A stretch of 64,000 nt of DNA from Nitrospinaceae bacterium (GTDB lineage Bacteria > Nitrospinota > Nitrospinia > Nitrospinales > VA-1), in contig JAJDAZ010000056.1 of assembly GCA_029261595.1 (NCBI GenBank), forward strand, positions 124,001 to 188,000. The letters run 5' to 3'. A program made the position numbers and the translations under genes. Under the pieces are notes generated by a model, which did no database searches, was not told the origin of the DNA, and saw only the letters and a program-made list of their open reading frames with translations. This document shows positions 52,965 through 61,129 of this stretch, one piece after another; position 1 is the stretch's first letter, and each line of letters starts with the position of its first letter.

Positions 52965-53585
52965 TTATTTCTTTTTTTTGTTCTCGGATGGAGGGGTTTT
53001 CAGACCGGTCACGCCGGCGGTGAGTGTGAACCGCATGGCCTCCTCCATCGTCATGTCCACTGGGCGAACCGCACTTTTGGGCACCAGCACCGCATAGCCT
53101 CCTATCATATAACTCAACGGCAAATAAACCAGAATACTGTCCTGTTCACCAAAATTTTTCGGAATTCGTTCGGGCTTTGTCTGAGTGACGAAGCCGATCA
53201 CCCTCATATCGGTATTTCCAATCCCTACGGACACGACCTGCTGGAATTCCTTCTTTCCCGTTGGGGAGAAGTAATTGAAAAAGTCGCGGATCGCCCGGTA
53301 GACGGATTTGATCAAGGGCATGCGAAATAGAAACTGTTCACCAAAGGCGAACAAACGCTGGACCACGTAGGTATGCATTAGCAACCCGACAATAAATATT
53401 GCCGTCAAACCAACAGCCAATCCCATGCCGGGCCGGTAGAAGCGGTCCGGGACCATAAATCGAATCAGGTGACCTAAAGCGGATTCCGCCGAAACCGCCA
53501 ACCAATAAAGGAGATAAGCGGTGAGAATGACGGGCAGGATGGTCACCAGCCCGGTAATTATGTTTCGACCTATGAATCTCAACAT
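52965..53585 (-). CDS. DUF502-family inner-membrane protein
   Basis: 206 residues. Two N-terminal hydrophobic helices (IITGLVTILPVILTAYLLYW; GLAVGLTAIFIVGLLMHTYV) are followed by the conserved soluble DUF502 block (RMPLIKSVYRAIRDFFNYFS; MRVIGFVTQTK; LVYLPLSYMIGGYAVLVPKS; MEEAMRFTLTAGV). Members are common in Gram-negatives and chloroplasts; their role is unknown. It lies 39 bases upstream of the symporter gene on the same strand. Confidence 0.9.
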   Translation of the reverse strand: MLRFIGRNIITGLVTILPVILTAYLLYWLAVSAESALGHLIRFMVPDRFYRPGMGLAVGLTAIFIVGLLMHTYVVQRLFAFGEQFLFRMPLIKSVYRAIRDFFNYFSPTGKKEFQQVVSVGIGNTDMRVIGFVTQTKPERIPKNFGEQDSILVYLPLSYMIGGYAVLVPKSAVRPVDMTMEEAMRFTLTAGVTGLKTPPSENKKKK

Positions 53586-53843
53586 CCCGCTTCCTCCTGC
53601 GCAATTATCTATAGATTAAGTATCACAGTGACAATGATAAAACCATGCCAGAAATTCATGTCCGGCGGGAACTTTGCTGCACCGTAGGGGCTAAATCGGC
53701 TTCAACCAAGGAATATTCGTTTCTCCCCGGCGATCTTATTATTAGAGAGGGCATTTGAAAATGGAAGGAATTGAAGGAGAGGACGGGATACAGAGCCTTT
53801 ATGCTCTGAAAATTGCAAAACTCTTAATCAAAGGAGGCCTGCC

Positions 53844-54059
53844 ATGAATGACAGCATCTACAAGGTGATTCAGTTGATAGGAACGAGCGAGGTTTCATGG
53901 GAAGACGCGGCTAAAAATGCCGTTGAAACTGCTGGAAAAACTCTGGACGACCTTAGAATTGCAGAAATAGAAAAGCTGGATATGCGGGTTGAAAATGGCA
54001 AGGTGAACGCTTATCGCGCCAGGGTCAATTTGTCCTTCAAATACTATCATGAGAAATAG
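53844..54059 (+). CDS. dodecin
   Basis: 71 residues. YKVIQLIGTSEVSWEDAAKN and VNAYRARVNLSFKYY are the dodecin fold; Trp in SWED is the conserved flavin-stacking residue. Twelve subunits form a shell that stores flavin. AAAGGAGG lies 6 bases before the ATG. The CBS gene follows in the same direction after 12 bases, so they may be co-transcribed. Confidence 0.95.
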   Translation: MNDSIYKVIQLIGTSEVSWEDAAKNAVETAGKTLDDLRIAEIEKLDMRVENGKVNAYRARVNLSFKYYHEK

Positions 54060-54071
54060 GGGGTGATTCCA

Positions 54072-54479
54072 ATGCTTACGTTGACAAAAAAAGCGTCAGA
54101 AATAATGACTAGACCGGTGATTTCGGCGAGAGAAAATGCCTCCGCGCGGGATGTGGCTCTGCAAATGATGACGGGTGTCTTTAGCGGAATGCCGGTGACC
54201 AATGACGAGGGAAAAGTTGTGGGTATCATTACGGAACTGGACCTTTTAAAGGCGTTGTTGGACGGAAAAGAGCTGGTTCGGACCACTGCCGGAGACATCA
54301 TGACTCCTGATGTCGCAACAGCCAGGGAGGATGCGACGGTGGAGGAATTCATCCGGATCATGGAGGAGTTCCATATCATCCGGCTTCCCATCGTCAAGGA
54401 CGACAAGCTGGTGGGGATTGTTTCCAGAAGCGACATCCTGAGAAGTTTCATTGAACCGGAGTTCGCTACCCACATGTGA
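54072..54479 (+). CDS. tandem CBS-domain protein
   Basis: 135 residues from the ATG at 54072 with AGGGGGTG 6 bases upstream; the GTG at 54063 is in frame but overlaps that site. Two CBS motifs fill the protein (ASEIMTRPVISARENASARD ... GMPVTNDEGKVVGIITELD; AGDIMTPDVATAREDATVEE ... RLPIVKDDKLVGIVSRSD). CBS pairs bind adenine nucleotides and act as energy sensors. No catalytic domain is attached. It may regulate a partner elsewhere. Confidence 0.93.
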   Translation: MLTLTKKASEIMTRPVISARENASARDVALQMMTGVFSGMPVTNDEGKVVGIITELDLLKALLDGKELVRTTAGDIMTPDVATAREDATVEEFIRIMEEFHIIRLPIVKDDKLVGIVSRSDILRSFIEPEFATHM

Positions 54480-54763
54480 AATTATTTTGTTGAGGAAACA
54501 TGAAAATTACAATTCAGATGAAGCGGACGTAACGGGTTTTCTCTGGCGATTAGATCAGGCCATCCAGTAATTTTGGCAGACTGGGTGGCCTGACGTTAGA
54601 GCTATTGTTAATTCCCTCCTTCAACCCTCCCGGTTTGGAACAGCCCTTCATCGAACAAAATATTGTAAAACATTTATAAATCTTAGAAAAAAAAGTATCT
54701 TTGAATTCCAGCCAAAGTGCATGGTAAAGTCATGACAAATTTATTTCTTGCGAGGTGTCGATC

Positions 54764-56053
54764 ATGGGAGAAACCGTCAAGCTCAGTTATCAGGGAAAAA
54801 CCTACGAATTTCCGGTGATGGAAGGTTCCTGTGGAGAAAAGGCCTTCGACATATCCACCTTGCTTAAAGAAACCGGCCTGACCACGTTCGACCCCGGTTT
54901 TCTCAGCACCGCTTCCTGCGAAAGCAGAATCACCTATCTGGACGGTGAAAAGGGCAGATTGCTCTACCGCGGCATTCCCATTGATCAGTTGGCTGAAAAA
55001 AGCACTTTCCTGGAAACCGCGTATCTTTTGATCTACGGTGACCTTCCCAACAAAGAGCAGTTCGACTACTTTAATTATCACGTCACCCATCATTCGATGG
55101 TTCATGAATCGATCAAGAATTTTTACGATGGATTCCCCAACAACCCCCATCCGATGGCGGTGACCAGCGCCGTGGTGGGCGCCCTGGCAACGTTTTATGA
55201 AAACCAGTTGAACGTCCGGGACGAACGGGAAATTGAAATCACCATTCATCGACTGTTGGCCAAAATCACCACCATTGCCGCATACAGTTATAAAAAATCC
55301 AGAGGGCAGGCCCTCCCCTATCCGGACAACTCCCTGGACTACACCAGTAATTTTTTAAAAATGATGTACGCCACTCCCTGCGAACCTTATGAAGTGGACC
55401 CGCTGGCGGCCAGGGCTCTGGATGTATTGTTTATCATCCATGCGGATCACGAACAGAATTGCTCCACCAGCACCGTGCGACTGGTGGGAAGCTCCATGTG
55501 CAATCTTTATGCTTCGATTTCCGCCGGGATTTACGCCCTGTGGGGGCCCCTGCATGGCGGAGCCAACCAGGCGGTCATCGAGATGCTTCAGGAAATTCAC
55601 GACGGTGGCGGCGACACGAAAAAATACATTCAAAAAGCCAGGGATAAAGACGACCCCTTTCGTCTCATGGGATTTGGACATCGCGTTTATAAAAACTTTG
55701 ATCCGCGAAGTAAAATCATTAAAAAGTTAGCCCATGAAGTCCTGGGTAAATTCGGCACGAAAGAGCCCTTGCTTGAAATCGCCCTGGAGTTGGAGGACAT
55801 CGCCACCAGCGATGATTATTTTTTGAGTAAGAGCCTCTACCCGAATGTGGATTTTTATTCTGGAATTATTTATAAAGCGTTGAATTTCCCAATCACCATG
55901 TTTCCGGTTCTTTTCGCCATCGGGCGTTTGCCGGGCTGGATCGCGCAGTGGAAGGAATTGCAGAAAGATGAAAAATTCAAGATCGGGCGTCCCCGCCAGG
56001 TTTACACTGGAGAAACGCAACGGGATTATGTCCCCCTTGAAAATAGAAGCTGA
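54764..56053 (+). CDS. gltA: citrate synthase
   Basis: 429 residues from the ATG at 54764 (GAGGTG 6 bases upstream; an in-frame GTG at 54755 overlaps that site). It condenses oxaloacetate and acetyl-CoA, the first TCA-cycle step. Catalytic His and Asp are in IHADHEQNCSTSTVRLVGSS, LWGPLHGGANQAVIEML and FGHRVYKNFDPRSKIIKKLA. Type II (Gram-negative, NADH-sensitive) length with an extended beta-rich N-terminus (ETVKLSYQGKTYEFPVMEGS). Stand-alone gene ended by a convergent terminator. Confidence 0.96.
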   Translation: MGETVKLSYQGKTYEFPVMEGSCGEKAFDISTLLKETGLTTFDPGFLSTASCESRITYLDGEKGRLLYRGIPIDQLAEKSTFLETAYLLIYGDLPNKEQFDYFNYHVTHHSMVHESIKNFYDGFPNNPHPMAVTSAVVGALATFYENQLNVRDEREIEITIHRLLAKITTIAAYSYKKSRGQALPYPDNSLDYTSNFLKMMYATPCEPYEVDPLAARALDVLFIIHADHEQNCSTSTVRLVGSSMCNLYASISAGIYALWGPLHGGANQAVIEMLQEIHDGGGDTKKYIQKARDKDDPFRLMGFGHRVYKNFDPRSKIIKKLAHEVLGKFGTKEPLLEIALELEDIATSDDYFLSKSLYPNVDFYSGIIYKALNFPITMFPVLFAIGRLPGWIAQWKELQKDEKFKIGRPRQVYTGETQRDYVPLENRS

Positions 56054-56072
56054 AATCTTTTGGAATGAAAGG

Positions 56073-56091
56073 GGAAAATTAAATTTTCCCG
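56073..56091. terminator. bidirectional terminator-like hairpin between gltA and clpS
   Basis: GGGAAAAT (56073-56080) and ATTTTCCC (56084-56091) form an eight-pair stem with a three-base loop between two convergent genes. AT-rich stem, no long flanking T tract, so strength is uncertain. Confidence 0.45.
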
Positions 56092-56115
56092 ATTGGGCAT
56101 GCGAGTGCTTACGGG

Positions 56116-56439
56116 TTATGAGGCAGGCTCGATCGTACAGGTGAATGGAAATTCTTCCATTGAGGCGGCCATGTGAACCTGATCGACTTTAAACTCCGCC
56201 TGCTCAAGCGGCATAGTCGCCACATGGGCCATTCCATTGCTGTGAATTTCAAACATCAAACTTTCTGCGGTGGAATAATCTTTATGGAACATGTTGATCA
56301 AAATGCGGACAACGAATTCCATGGTGGTGACTTCATCATTCCACATTATGATTTTGTATTGGGGAAGAAGCGCATGCCTGCTTTCGGCCCCTGGCTTTTC
56401 AATTGTTCCGGGTGCGTAGGGTAAGGTTTCTGTTGTCAT
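56116..56439 (-). CDS. clpS: ATP-dependent Clp protease adaptor ClpS
   Basis: 107 residues. The N-terminal disordered tail is followed by the conserved core (YKIIMWNDEVTTMEFVVRIL; FHKDYSTAESLMFEIHSNG; EFPFTCTIEPA). ClpS delivers N-degron substrates to ClpAP. Convergent with gltA. No clpA gene follows within the window, although clpS is commonly next to clpA. Confidence 0.94.
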   Translation of the reverse strand: MTTETLPYAPGTIEKPGAESRHALLPQYKIIMWNDEVTTMEFVVRILINMFHKDYSTAESLMFEIHSNGMAHVATMPLEQAEFKVDQVHMAASMEEFPFTCTIEPAS

Positions 56440-56598
56440 AAAGGCTTGTAAAAAAGAAATTTGGCATTTTGGTTTAACAACGTATATTGCTGTTACAGTT
56501 ATCCGATTCCATATTAGATAATATAATAATATTTTTCAAATATTTTGTTATTTTCTATTTAAAGCAATATATTTCAAATAGTTAAGGATAGCAAGAAA

Positions 56599-57522
56599 AT
56601 GTCCCGATGGATTCCCATCAAAAAAATCGTTCTCATTGGAGCAAGCTTCCTGTTTCTGGTTTCCATCCTGGATTTTATCCGCGAAGCCCAATCCGACCAA
56701 AAACCTGCTCTGGCCCCAGGTGAATACGCTACCTTTCAACCCGAGGGAGATATCCGCCGGTTTGCAGGAGAAGTCCTGCATTTTGACATCAGTTTTTTAT
56801 GGTTTAAAAATGCTGCCACTGCGAAGGTTGGGTTTTATGAAAAGAATGGAAAGTACTATTCTTATCTGGAGGCCAAGACCAAGGGGTTCGTTGGATTTTT
56901 CACGTCTTATAGACAACATATTTATCAAACCGATTTCGATATCCTCGATGGAGGCAAACGGGTCCGCGCCAACAAATTCTTACGGAAAGTGGTTGAAGGG
57001 CGAAACGTGGAAACATCGGAACACTATTTCGACTACTATTTTCGTGAACACCGATGGCATCATTTTGAAAATGAGGAAAAGACTGAAACTGGAAATGAAA
57101 AAATTCCAGAAGGAATCAACTTTGATGATGTGCTGACCGCCTTTTATAATTTTCGTAATGGGGTTTACGGTTCGGTTGCAAAAGGCAACCATTACACGAT
57201 TAAAACCATACCGGAAAAGGGCAATGATAAATTTTTAGTCCACGTGAGGGAAATTGAGGAGGAAAATAAAGTCAGAAAGGAACAGCGAAGAAAAATCGCT
57301 AATGAACTTTTAGTCGACCTATTGGTGCCAAAACAAATATTTAAAACCAAATCCGGGCGGATTCGATTCTGGTCCTCGCAACATTTTATTCCTACGGAAT
57401 TCACGATCAAAGACTACATTTTACTTGGCGATTTACATTCCGTGTTGAGGAAAAGGGAGGCTCAGCCTCTGGGTGTGCCCGTTAAACCACCCTCTATCTC
57501 ATTTGCGCCTGTCAACGAATGA
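56599..57522 (+). CDS. DUF3108-domain exported protein
   Basis: 307 residues with an N-terminal hydrophobic segment (KKIVLIGASFLFLVSILDFI) and a long beta-rich domain matching DUF3108: EVLHFDISFLWFKNAATAKV, YLEAKTKGFVGFFTSYRQHI, DDVLTAFYNFRNGVYG and the final ...IRFWSSQHFIPTEFTIKDYI. Members are periplasmic or outer-membrane-associated and of unknown function. Convergent with the 114-residue gene, whose stop lies 4 bases away. Confidence 0.82.
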   Translation: MSRWIPIKKIVLIGASFLFLVSILDFIREAQSDQKPALAPGEYATFQPEGDIRRFAGEVLHFDISFLWFKNAATAKVGFYEKNGKYYSYLEAKTKGFVGFFTSYRQHIYQTDFDILDGGKRVRANKFLRKVVEGRNVETSEHYFDYYFREHRWHHFENEEKTETGNEKIPEGINFDDVLTAFYNFRNGVYGSVAKGNHYTIKTIPEKGNDKFLVHVREIEEENKVRKEQRRKIANELLVDLLVPKQIFKTKSGRIRFWSSQHFIPTEFTIKDYILLGDLHSVLRKREAQPLGVPVKPPSISFAPVNE

Positions 57523-57525
57523 GCT

Positions 57526-57870
57526 TCAAACGTCAAAAACCGGCTGGGGCGGGTCCTGCCAAAGATTCACCTGGCTGGTTTCATCCAACGCGACTTCCCC
57601 ATAGGCCACGGAATAAGGTTGAGTGCCCTCGCAATCGAAATTGACGGAAATCTTTTTGATATGCCATTGGCCCTTTTCCGGGCCTACCAGGGTCAAACTG
57701 TGAGCAAAACTGTTCACCTCGAACCCACCCTCAAAAACGGCACTTGCATCGGTGCCGCCCGTTACGTTTTCAAAAGGCACATTGTGACGATTGATACTGA
57801 ACTGGACGGGGCCTGGGGTCCCCTGGTCGCCGGTTTCGATTTTAACTTTAAACGAATTTAATTTAGGCAT
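57526..57870 (-). CDS. hypothetical protein, 114 residues
   Basis: A mostly beta-strand protein (FKVKIETGDQGTPGPVQFSI; FEVNSFAHSLTLVGPEKGQW) rich in acidic residues, with no signal peptide. It starts 10 bases after the Nfu gene stop on the same strand and is probably co-transcribed with it. I do not recognise the family. A role in iron-sulfur metabolism is only suggested by position. Confidence 0.65.
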   Translation of the reverse strand: MPKLNSFKVKIETGDQGTPGPVQFSINRHNVPFENVTGGTDASAVFEGGFEVNSFAHSLTLVGPEKGQWHIKKISVNFDCEGTQPYSVAYGEVALDETSQVNLWQDPPQPVFDV

Positions 57871-57880
57871 GATTGATTTT

Positions 57881-58666
57881 TTAGAAGTAAGGATTCACGC
57901 CGGCTGAATGATCGGTTTCATCCAGGATAGCGCCCACCATTGGTACGGCTTTGCGAAAAGAGCCATGGATTCCCTGCTTGAGGGTTAAGTCGGCAGCACT
58001 ACACCCCTGGCACCCTCCTCCCATCTGGATAGTCACGGTGTTGCCTTTGACGCTCTTTAAAACGATATGGCCGCCGTGGCCTGCGACCCCCGGATTGACC
58101 TCCGCATCGATGTTCTCCTGGATGCCCTTTCGGATGACATCTTCCGCAGGCAGATCTGCAATGATTTTTTCCGCGATCAACGGACTGCCCTCTTCCAGCA
58201 CTTTACGGACTGCCGCCCCTACTTCAAAAGCAAGAGGTTTCCAGTCCACAATGGTTTTGTCTTTCCGAGTGATGGTCAGGGTGGATTCCAGCACGAGGAC
58301 GGTTTCAACATCCTCCAGGCTGAACAATGCCTCGGCCAATGGGGATTCCGCCGCGCTTTCAAAATTTGCAAAATACCAGGAATAACCCTCCAGCAAGGTT
58401 CGGTTGACCATAAAGACACATTGGTCGTTGCCGACCGAGGGTTGAGCTTTTATCAAAATTTCATCCGACTGCTGGGCCGAACTGCTTTGCTTCATGACCG
58501 GCAAATTGATGGTCATGCGTTCCTGGGGCTGATCGGGAAAATTCTCCGCAGGTTTTTCGCTGGATTCCGCAGATGCCGGAGGCGAGGAATCAGCAACTTG
58601 AGTGTTGCTTTCTTCTAAGGGGTCCTTGTCCGCAAATATATTTTTGACTTTATTGATCAGAGACAC
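57881..58666 (-). CDS. Nfu-type iron-sulfur cluster scaffold
   Basis: 261 residues from a GTG start with AGGAG 9 bases upstream. A disordered Ser/Pro/Glu-rich N-terminus (1-65) is followed by an Nfu N-terminal-type domain (KAQPSVGNDQCVFMVNRTLL, SPLAEALFSLEDVETVLV) and a NifU C-terminal domain with the CXXC cluster site in MGGGCQGCSAADLTLKQGIH. It carries 4Fe-4S clusters to target proteins. Several iron-sulfur proteins in this window (Nth, ferredoxin, siroheme reductase) could be clients. Confidence 0.9.
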   Translation of the reverse strand: MSLINKVKNIFADKDPLEESNTQVADSSPPASAESSEKPAENFPDQPQERMTINLPVMKQSSSAQQSDEILIKAQPSVGNDQCVFMVNRTLLEGYSWYFANFESAAESPLAEALFSLEDVETVLVLESTLTITRKDKTIVDWKPLAFEVGAAVRKVLEEGSPLIAEKIIADLPAEDVIRKGIQENIDAEVNPGVAGHGGHIVLKSVKGNTVTIQMGGGCQGCSAADLTLKQGIHGSFRKAVPMVGAILDETDHSAGVNPYF

Positions 58667-58832
58667 GATGACATTCTCCTGAAATTTATGGAGTTTTTAC
58701 ACTTCTTCAGTGATTAGAAGCAAAAGTAGAAAGAAGGATTTTTTTCTCCCGGCAACTCATTGGCGGCATTTTAAGAAACAGCTGACAGGAATTACCTGGC
58801 TTAAGAAGCAGTAACTATTTGATTAAAATAAC

Positions 58833-59204
58833 TTAAGCGCGAAAGGCGTCCTGCAGAACTTCGACTTTGAGAGAATCGAGTTTTTCAGTATCAGGGAGCA
58901 CAGAAACCACGTCGAAACGAATTTGCCGGTCGCCAACCTTATTTTGAGCTAGAAATAAATTGGCTACCTGAGCGATCTTCTTTTGTTTTCTGGGAGTCAC
59001 CGCCATGAAGGGGTGTTCGAGAGAAGGATCGGTCCGCGACTTAACTTCGATGAAAACCAGAACCTTATTGTGCTCGGCGATGATGTCAATTTCCCCAAGC
59101 TTGGTGCTATAATTTTTCTTCAAGATCCGATACCCCTGCTTCTTCAAATGAGCCTCCGCCGCTTTTTCTCCCTTTTTGCCAAAGTTTAAGCGTTCAATGG
59201 TCAT
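58833..59204 (-). CDS. YraN-family (UPF0102) protein, nuclease-like fold
   Basis: 123 residues with the conserved block GEKAAEAHLKKQGYRILKKN, GEIDIIAEHNKVLVFIEVKS (the D-x-n-E-x-K catalytic-type pattern of restriction-endonuclease-like folds) and IRFDVVSV. Widespread in bacteria; role poorly known, often linked to DNA processing. It follows the 57-residue basic gene by 8 bases on the same strand. Confidence 0.92.
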   Translation of the reverse strand: MTIERLNFGKKGEKAAEAHLKKQGYRILKKNYSTKLGEIDIIAEHNKVLVFIEVKSRTDPSLEHPFMAVTPRKQKKIAQVANLFLAQNKVGDRQIRFDVVSVLPDTEKLDSLKVEVLQDAFRA

Positions 59205-59212
59205 GGGGTTGA

Positions 59213-59386
59213 CTAATTCATTAATTCAGAAATTAAGATATCAGAAACCGTTTTGGCCATACGCCGTCGATGATCCGAGAATCTCTCACCTTCTTTTTTG
59301 CCAGTCGCATAACCATTCATCTTCCACGGCTTGCACAGAAGATATCCGGCGCGTTTGTTTTTTTGTCTTTTGCGTTTATGGTGCAT
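59213..59386 (-). CDS. 57-residue basic protein upstream of yraN
   Basis: Short frame from ATG 59386 to TAG 59213. The sequence is strongly basic (MHHKRKRQKNKRAG) and contains a CKPWKMNG block, a motif I associate with small conserved proteins of proteobacteria, then a helical tail (SDHRRRMAKTVSDILISELM). It lies 8 bases before yraN and is probably co-transcribed. It is too short for routine calling. Possible nucleic-acid-binding protein; function unknown. Confidence 0.65.
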   Translation of the reverse strand: MHHKRKRQKNKRAGYLLCKPWKMNGYATGKKEGERFSDHRRRMAKTVSDILISELMN

Positions 59387-59455
59387 GGTTAATATTTATA
59401 TAGTCTCTAGGGCTTGCGATTGCCAACACCCTCCCCTCCTGCTATCCTTTGGCAC

Positions 59456-59866
59456 ATGATTTTAGGACTCGACGACATCCCCGGAGGCGCGGGAATAGTA
59501 TCTTTTTTGATCTGGCTGGGGCTTTCCGGCCTGTTTTATCTGGTGTGCTACCAGGCCGCGTTGAATGTCCTGGACGATGTTACCAAAAACAGCCTGCTGA
59601 AAATACCCGCCATGCTTTTAGCGGCGGTTCCTTCCGCCGGGTTGATGGCCATTCTGCATTATAAATTCCTCGTCCTGTTTGTCATTGCGTCCATTGCCAA
59701 TCATTTCCGTATTCAATCTCTCAATAAAGAGGGAAACAAAAAGTTTGAGGGAATTGAAATCAACAAGCCGCTTTTTTATTTTGCCAGTTATGTCTACCTG
59801 ATTCTGGTCTTTTTACTGGCCGACTATTTCCAGTCGGGGGAAATTTCCAAATTGTTAAACCGTTGA
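59456..59866 (+). CDS. polytopic membrane protein, unknown
   Basis: 136 residues from the ATG at 59456; an upstream in-frame TTG at 59414 adds a Pro-rich stretch without a ribosome-binding site. Four hydrophobic segments are visible (IVSFLIWLGLSGLFYLVCY; IPAMLLAAVPSAGLMAIL; FLVLFVIASIANHFRI; FYFASYVYLILVFLLADYF). No family recognised. Divergent from the basic 57-residue gene. Confidence 0.6.
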   Translation: MILGLDDIPGGAGIVSFLIWLGLSGLFYLVCYQAALNVLDDVTKNSLLKIPAMLLAAVPSAGLMAILHYKFLVLFVIASIANHFRIQSLNKEGNKKFEGIEINKPLFYFASYVYLILVFLLADYFQSGEISKLLNR

Positions 59867-59882
59867 AGTTCATTTGTTAAGG

Positions 59883-59932
59883 ATTTTAATCCCTCCTCAC
59901 CTCAGTCCTCTCCTCCCCAGAGGAGAGGAGGA
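59883..59932. repeat. dispersed repeat, second copy
   Basis: The sequence ATCCCTCCTCACCT and the palindrome around CCTCTCCTC-AGAGGAGAGG match the unit at 48575-48620 with few changes. Repeat shared between two intergenic regions of this window. Confidence 0.65.
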
Positions 59933-59958
59933 AACCTACTCATCAAAATATCAAACGT

Positions 59959-60684
59959 TCACTCAGACGTCGTTCCCGGCAACCACATGGAAGTTTTTGC
60001 GCGAAAACTTTCATAATCTTCCCCGTATTGTTCCGCCAGGGCTTGTTCCTCATAGTGAATACGGAACTGGAACCCGAACCAGGCCGTCAACAGACCGATA
60101 ATCCCTGCCAACCAGGAATGCGTGGTCATTGCATAAGCCAGAATGACGATCATCATTGCCGTGTAGGACGGATGACGCATCCGGCCATATAACTGATCGG
60201 TTTTGAGTGTTTGCTTGTCCCGAAAAGCAATATCAAATTTAAACGCCAGCGCACCTAACTGATACACGGCAACCACACGCAGGACGGCTCCCACCAGGAA
60301 AACTGCCAGAATAAGGGTCAGCTCTAAAGGTGTGACCGGGATAGCGGTCATTCTCGCAACGTAAGACAGTCCGATCAGGGCCGCGCCGATGGGTAATGAG
60401 TGACCGAACAACTGGACAATAAAGGGCTGGTCGAAGGTCACGTCCTGCTTTTTCACAGTGACCGCGAAAATTATCAATTCGATGATTCCAAAGATCGTGT
60501 TAAAAAAGGAAACGAGGAGAAAGCGATCTGCGGTCCCCGGAGTGAGACCGAAAGGAACGAGGGGAGCCAGATAAATGCACCCCACCAGAATGATGTTGAA
60601 GTTGAAATTACGGATCAAGGCCACGCCAAACACGGTGAGATAAATACAAAAATTAAGATTTATCCAGAATTGCGCCATTTGCAC
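59959..60684 (-). CDS. isoprenylcysteine/phospholipid methyltransferase-like membrane protein
   Basis: 241 residues with about six hydrophobic segments. The C-terminal part (YGRMRHPSYTAMMIVILAYA, FQFRIHYEEQALAEQYGEDY, SFRAKTSMWLPG) is the ICMT/PEMT (NnrU-like) signature for SAM-dependent methylation at the membrane. Substrate unknown. Start at 60684 or the ATG two codons later. Its upstream region contains the 15-bp inverted repeat. Confidence 0.8.
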   Translation of the reverse strand: MQMAQFWINLNFCIYLTVFGVALIRNFNFNIILVGCIYLAPLVPFGLTPGTADRFLLVSFFNTIFGIIELIIFAVTVKKQDVTFDQPFIVQLFGHSLPIGAALIGLSYVARMTAIPVTPLELTLILAVFLVGAVLRVVAVYQLGALAFKFDIAFRDKQTLKTDQLYGRMRHPSYTAMMIVILAYAMTTHSWLAGIIGLLTAWFGFQFRIHYEEQALAEQYGEDYESFRAKTSMWLPGTTSE

Positions 60685-61129
60685 CGTTCCAAATCTTCCA
60701 ATAACCCGCCCCTCGTAGGGGTTCAGTTTACTCTTTATTTACAAACGTTTTAAGGAAAACGGATTTCATTTGACCGGCTCTGGGGCGGGTTATTGGCCAA
60801 ATCCCGAATTTTCCGATATAATCCCTGCAACTACTTCTTTTACAAGGAAACTTCTTCACCTTCAAGTCTGTATTATCTGTTTTTCCGAGAGCTTTTATTA
60901 TAAGATAGATCACGATTCGAACAAGCTTGGGTTTTGACCTGCCGTGACCTCCTTCAGAGGTTGAGGGAATTTGAATCATTCATCACTGGGGCTTGTCTCA
61001 ATTTTACTCAAAGGATTCCCGCCTCAGGCAGTTGGTGTTTGTTAAACTTGCAAGGCCGGTTACGGGCCTGCTTCTGTTATAAAATTCAGATTGAAACATT
61101 CGATCATTTAGATAAATAAGAGGTTTGTA
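60685..61129. promoter_or_regulatory. divergent control region with 15-bp inverted repeat and promoter
   Basis: CCAATAACCCGCCCC (60698-60712) and GGGGCGGGTTATTGG (60782-60796) form a perfect inverted repeat around 69 bases, with an inner hairpin CGTTTT-AAGG-AAAACG. A promoter for the reductase is suggested by TTGGCC (60793-60798), an 18-base spacer and exact TATAAT (60817-60822); its -35 box overlaps the right arm. This leaves a leader of about 300 bases before the ATG, in which I see no gene; a hairpin near 61049-61066 (AAGGCC...GGGCCT) may fold in it. Confidence 0.5.

Noticed and set aside
60728-61119. Frames of 83 and 61 codons upstream of the siroheme reductase
   Set aside because: No ribosome-binding sites or domains; they lie in a region explained by the promoter and inverted repeat.
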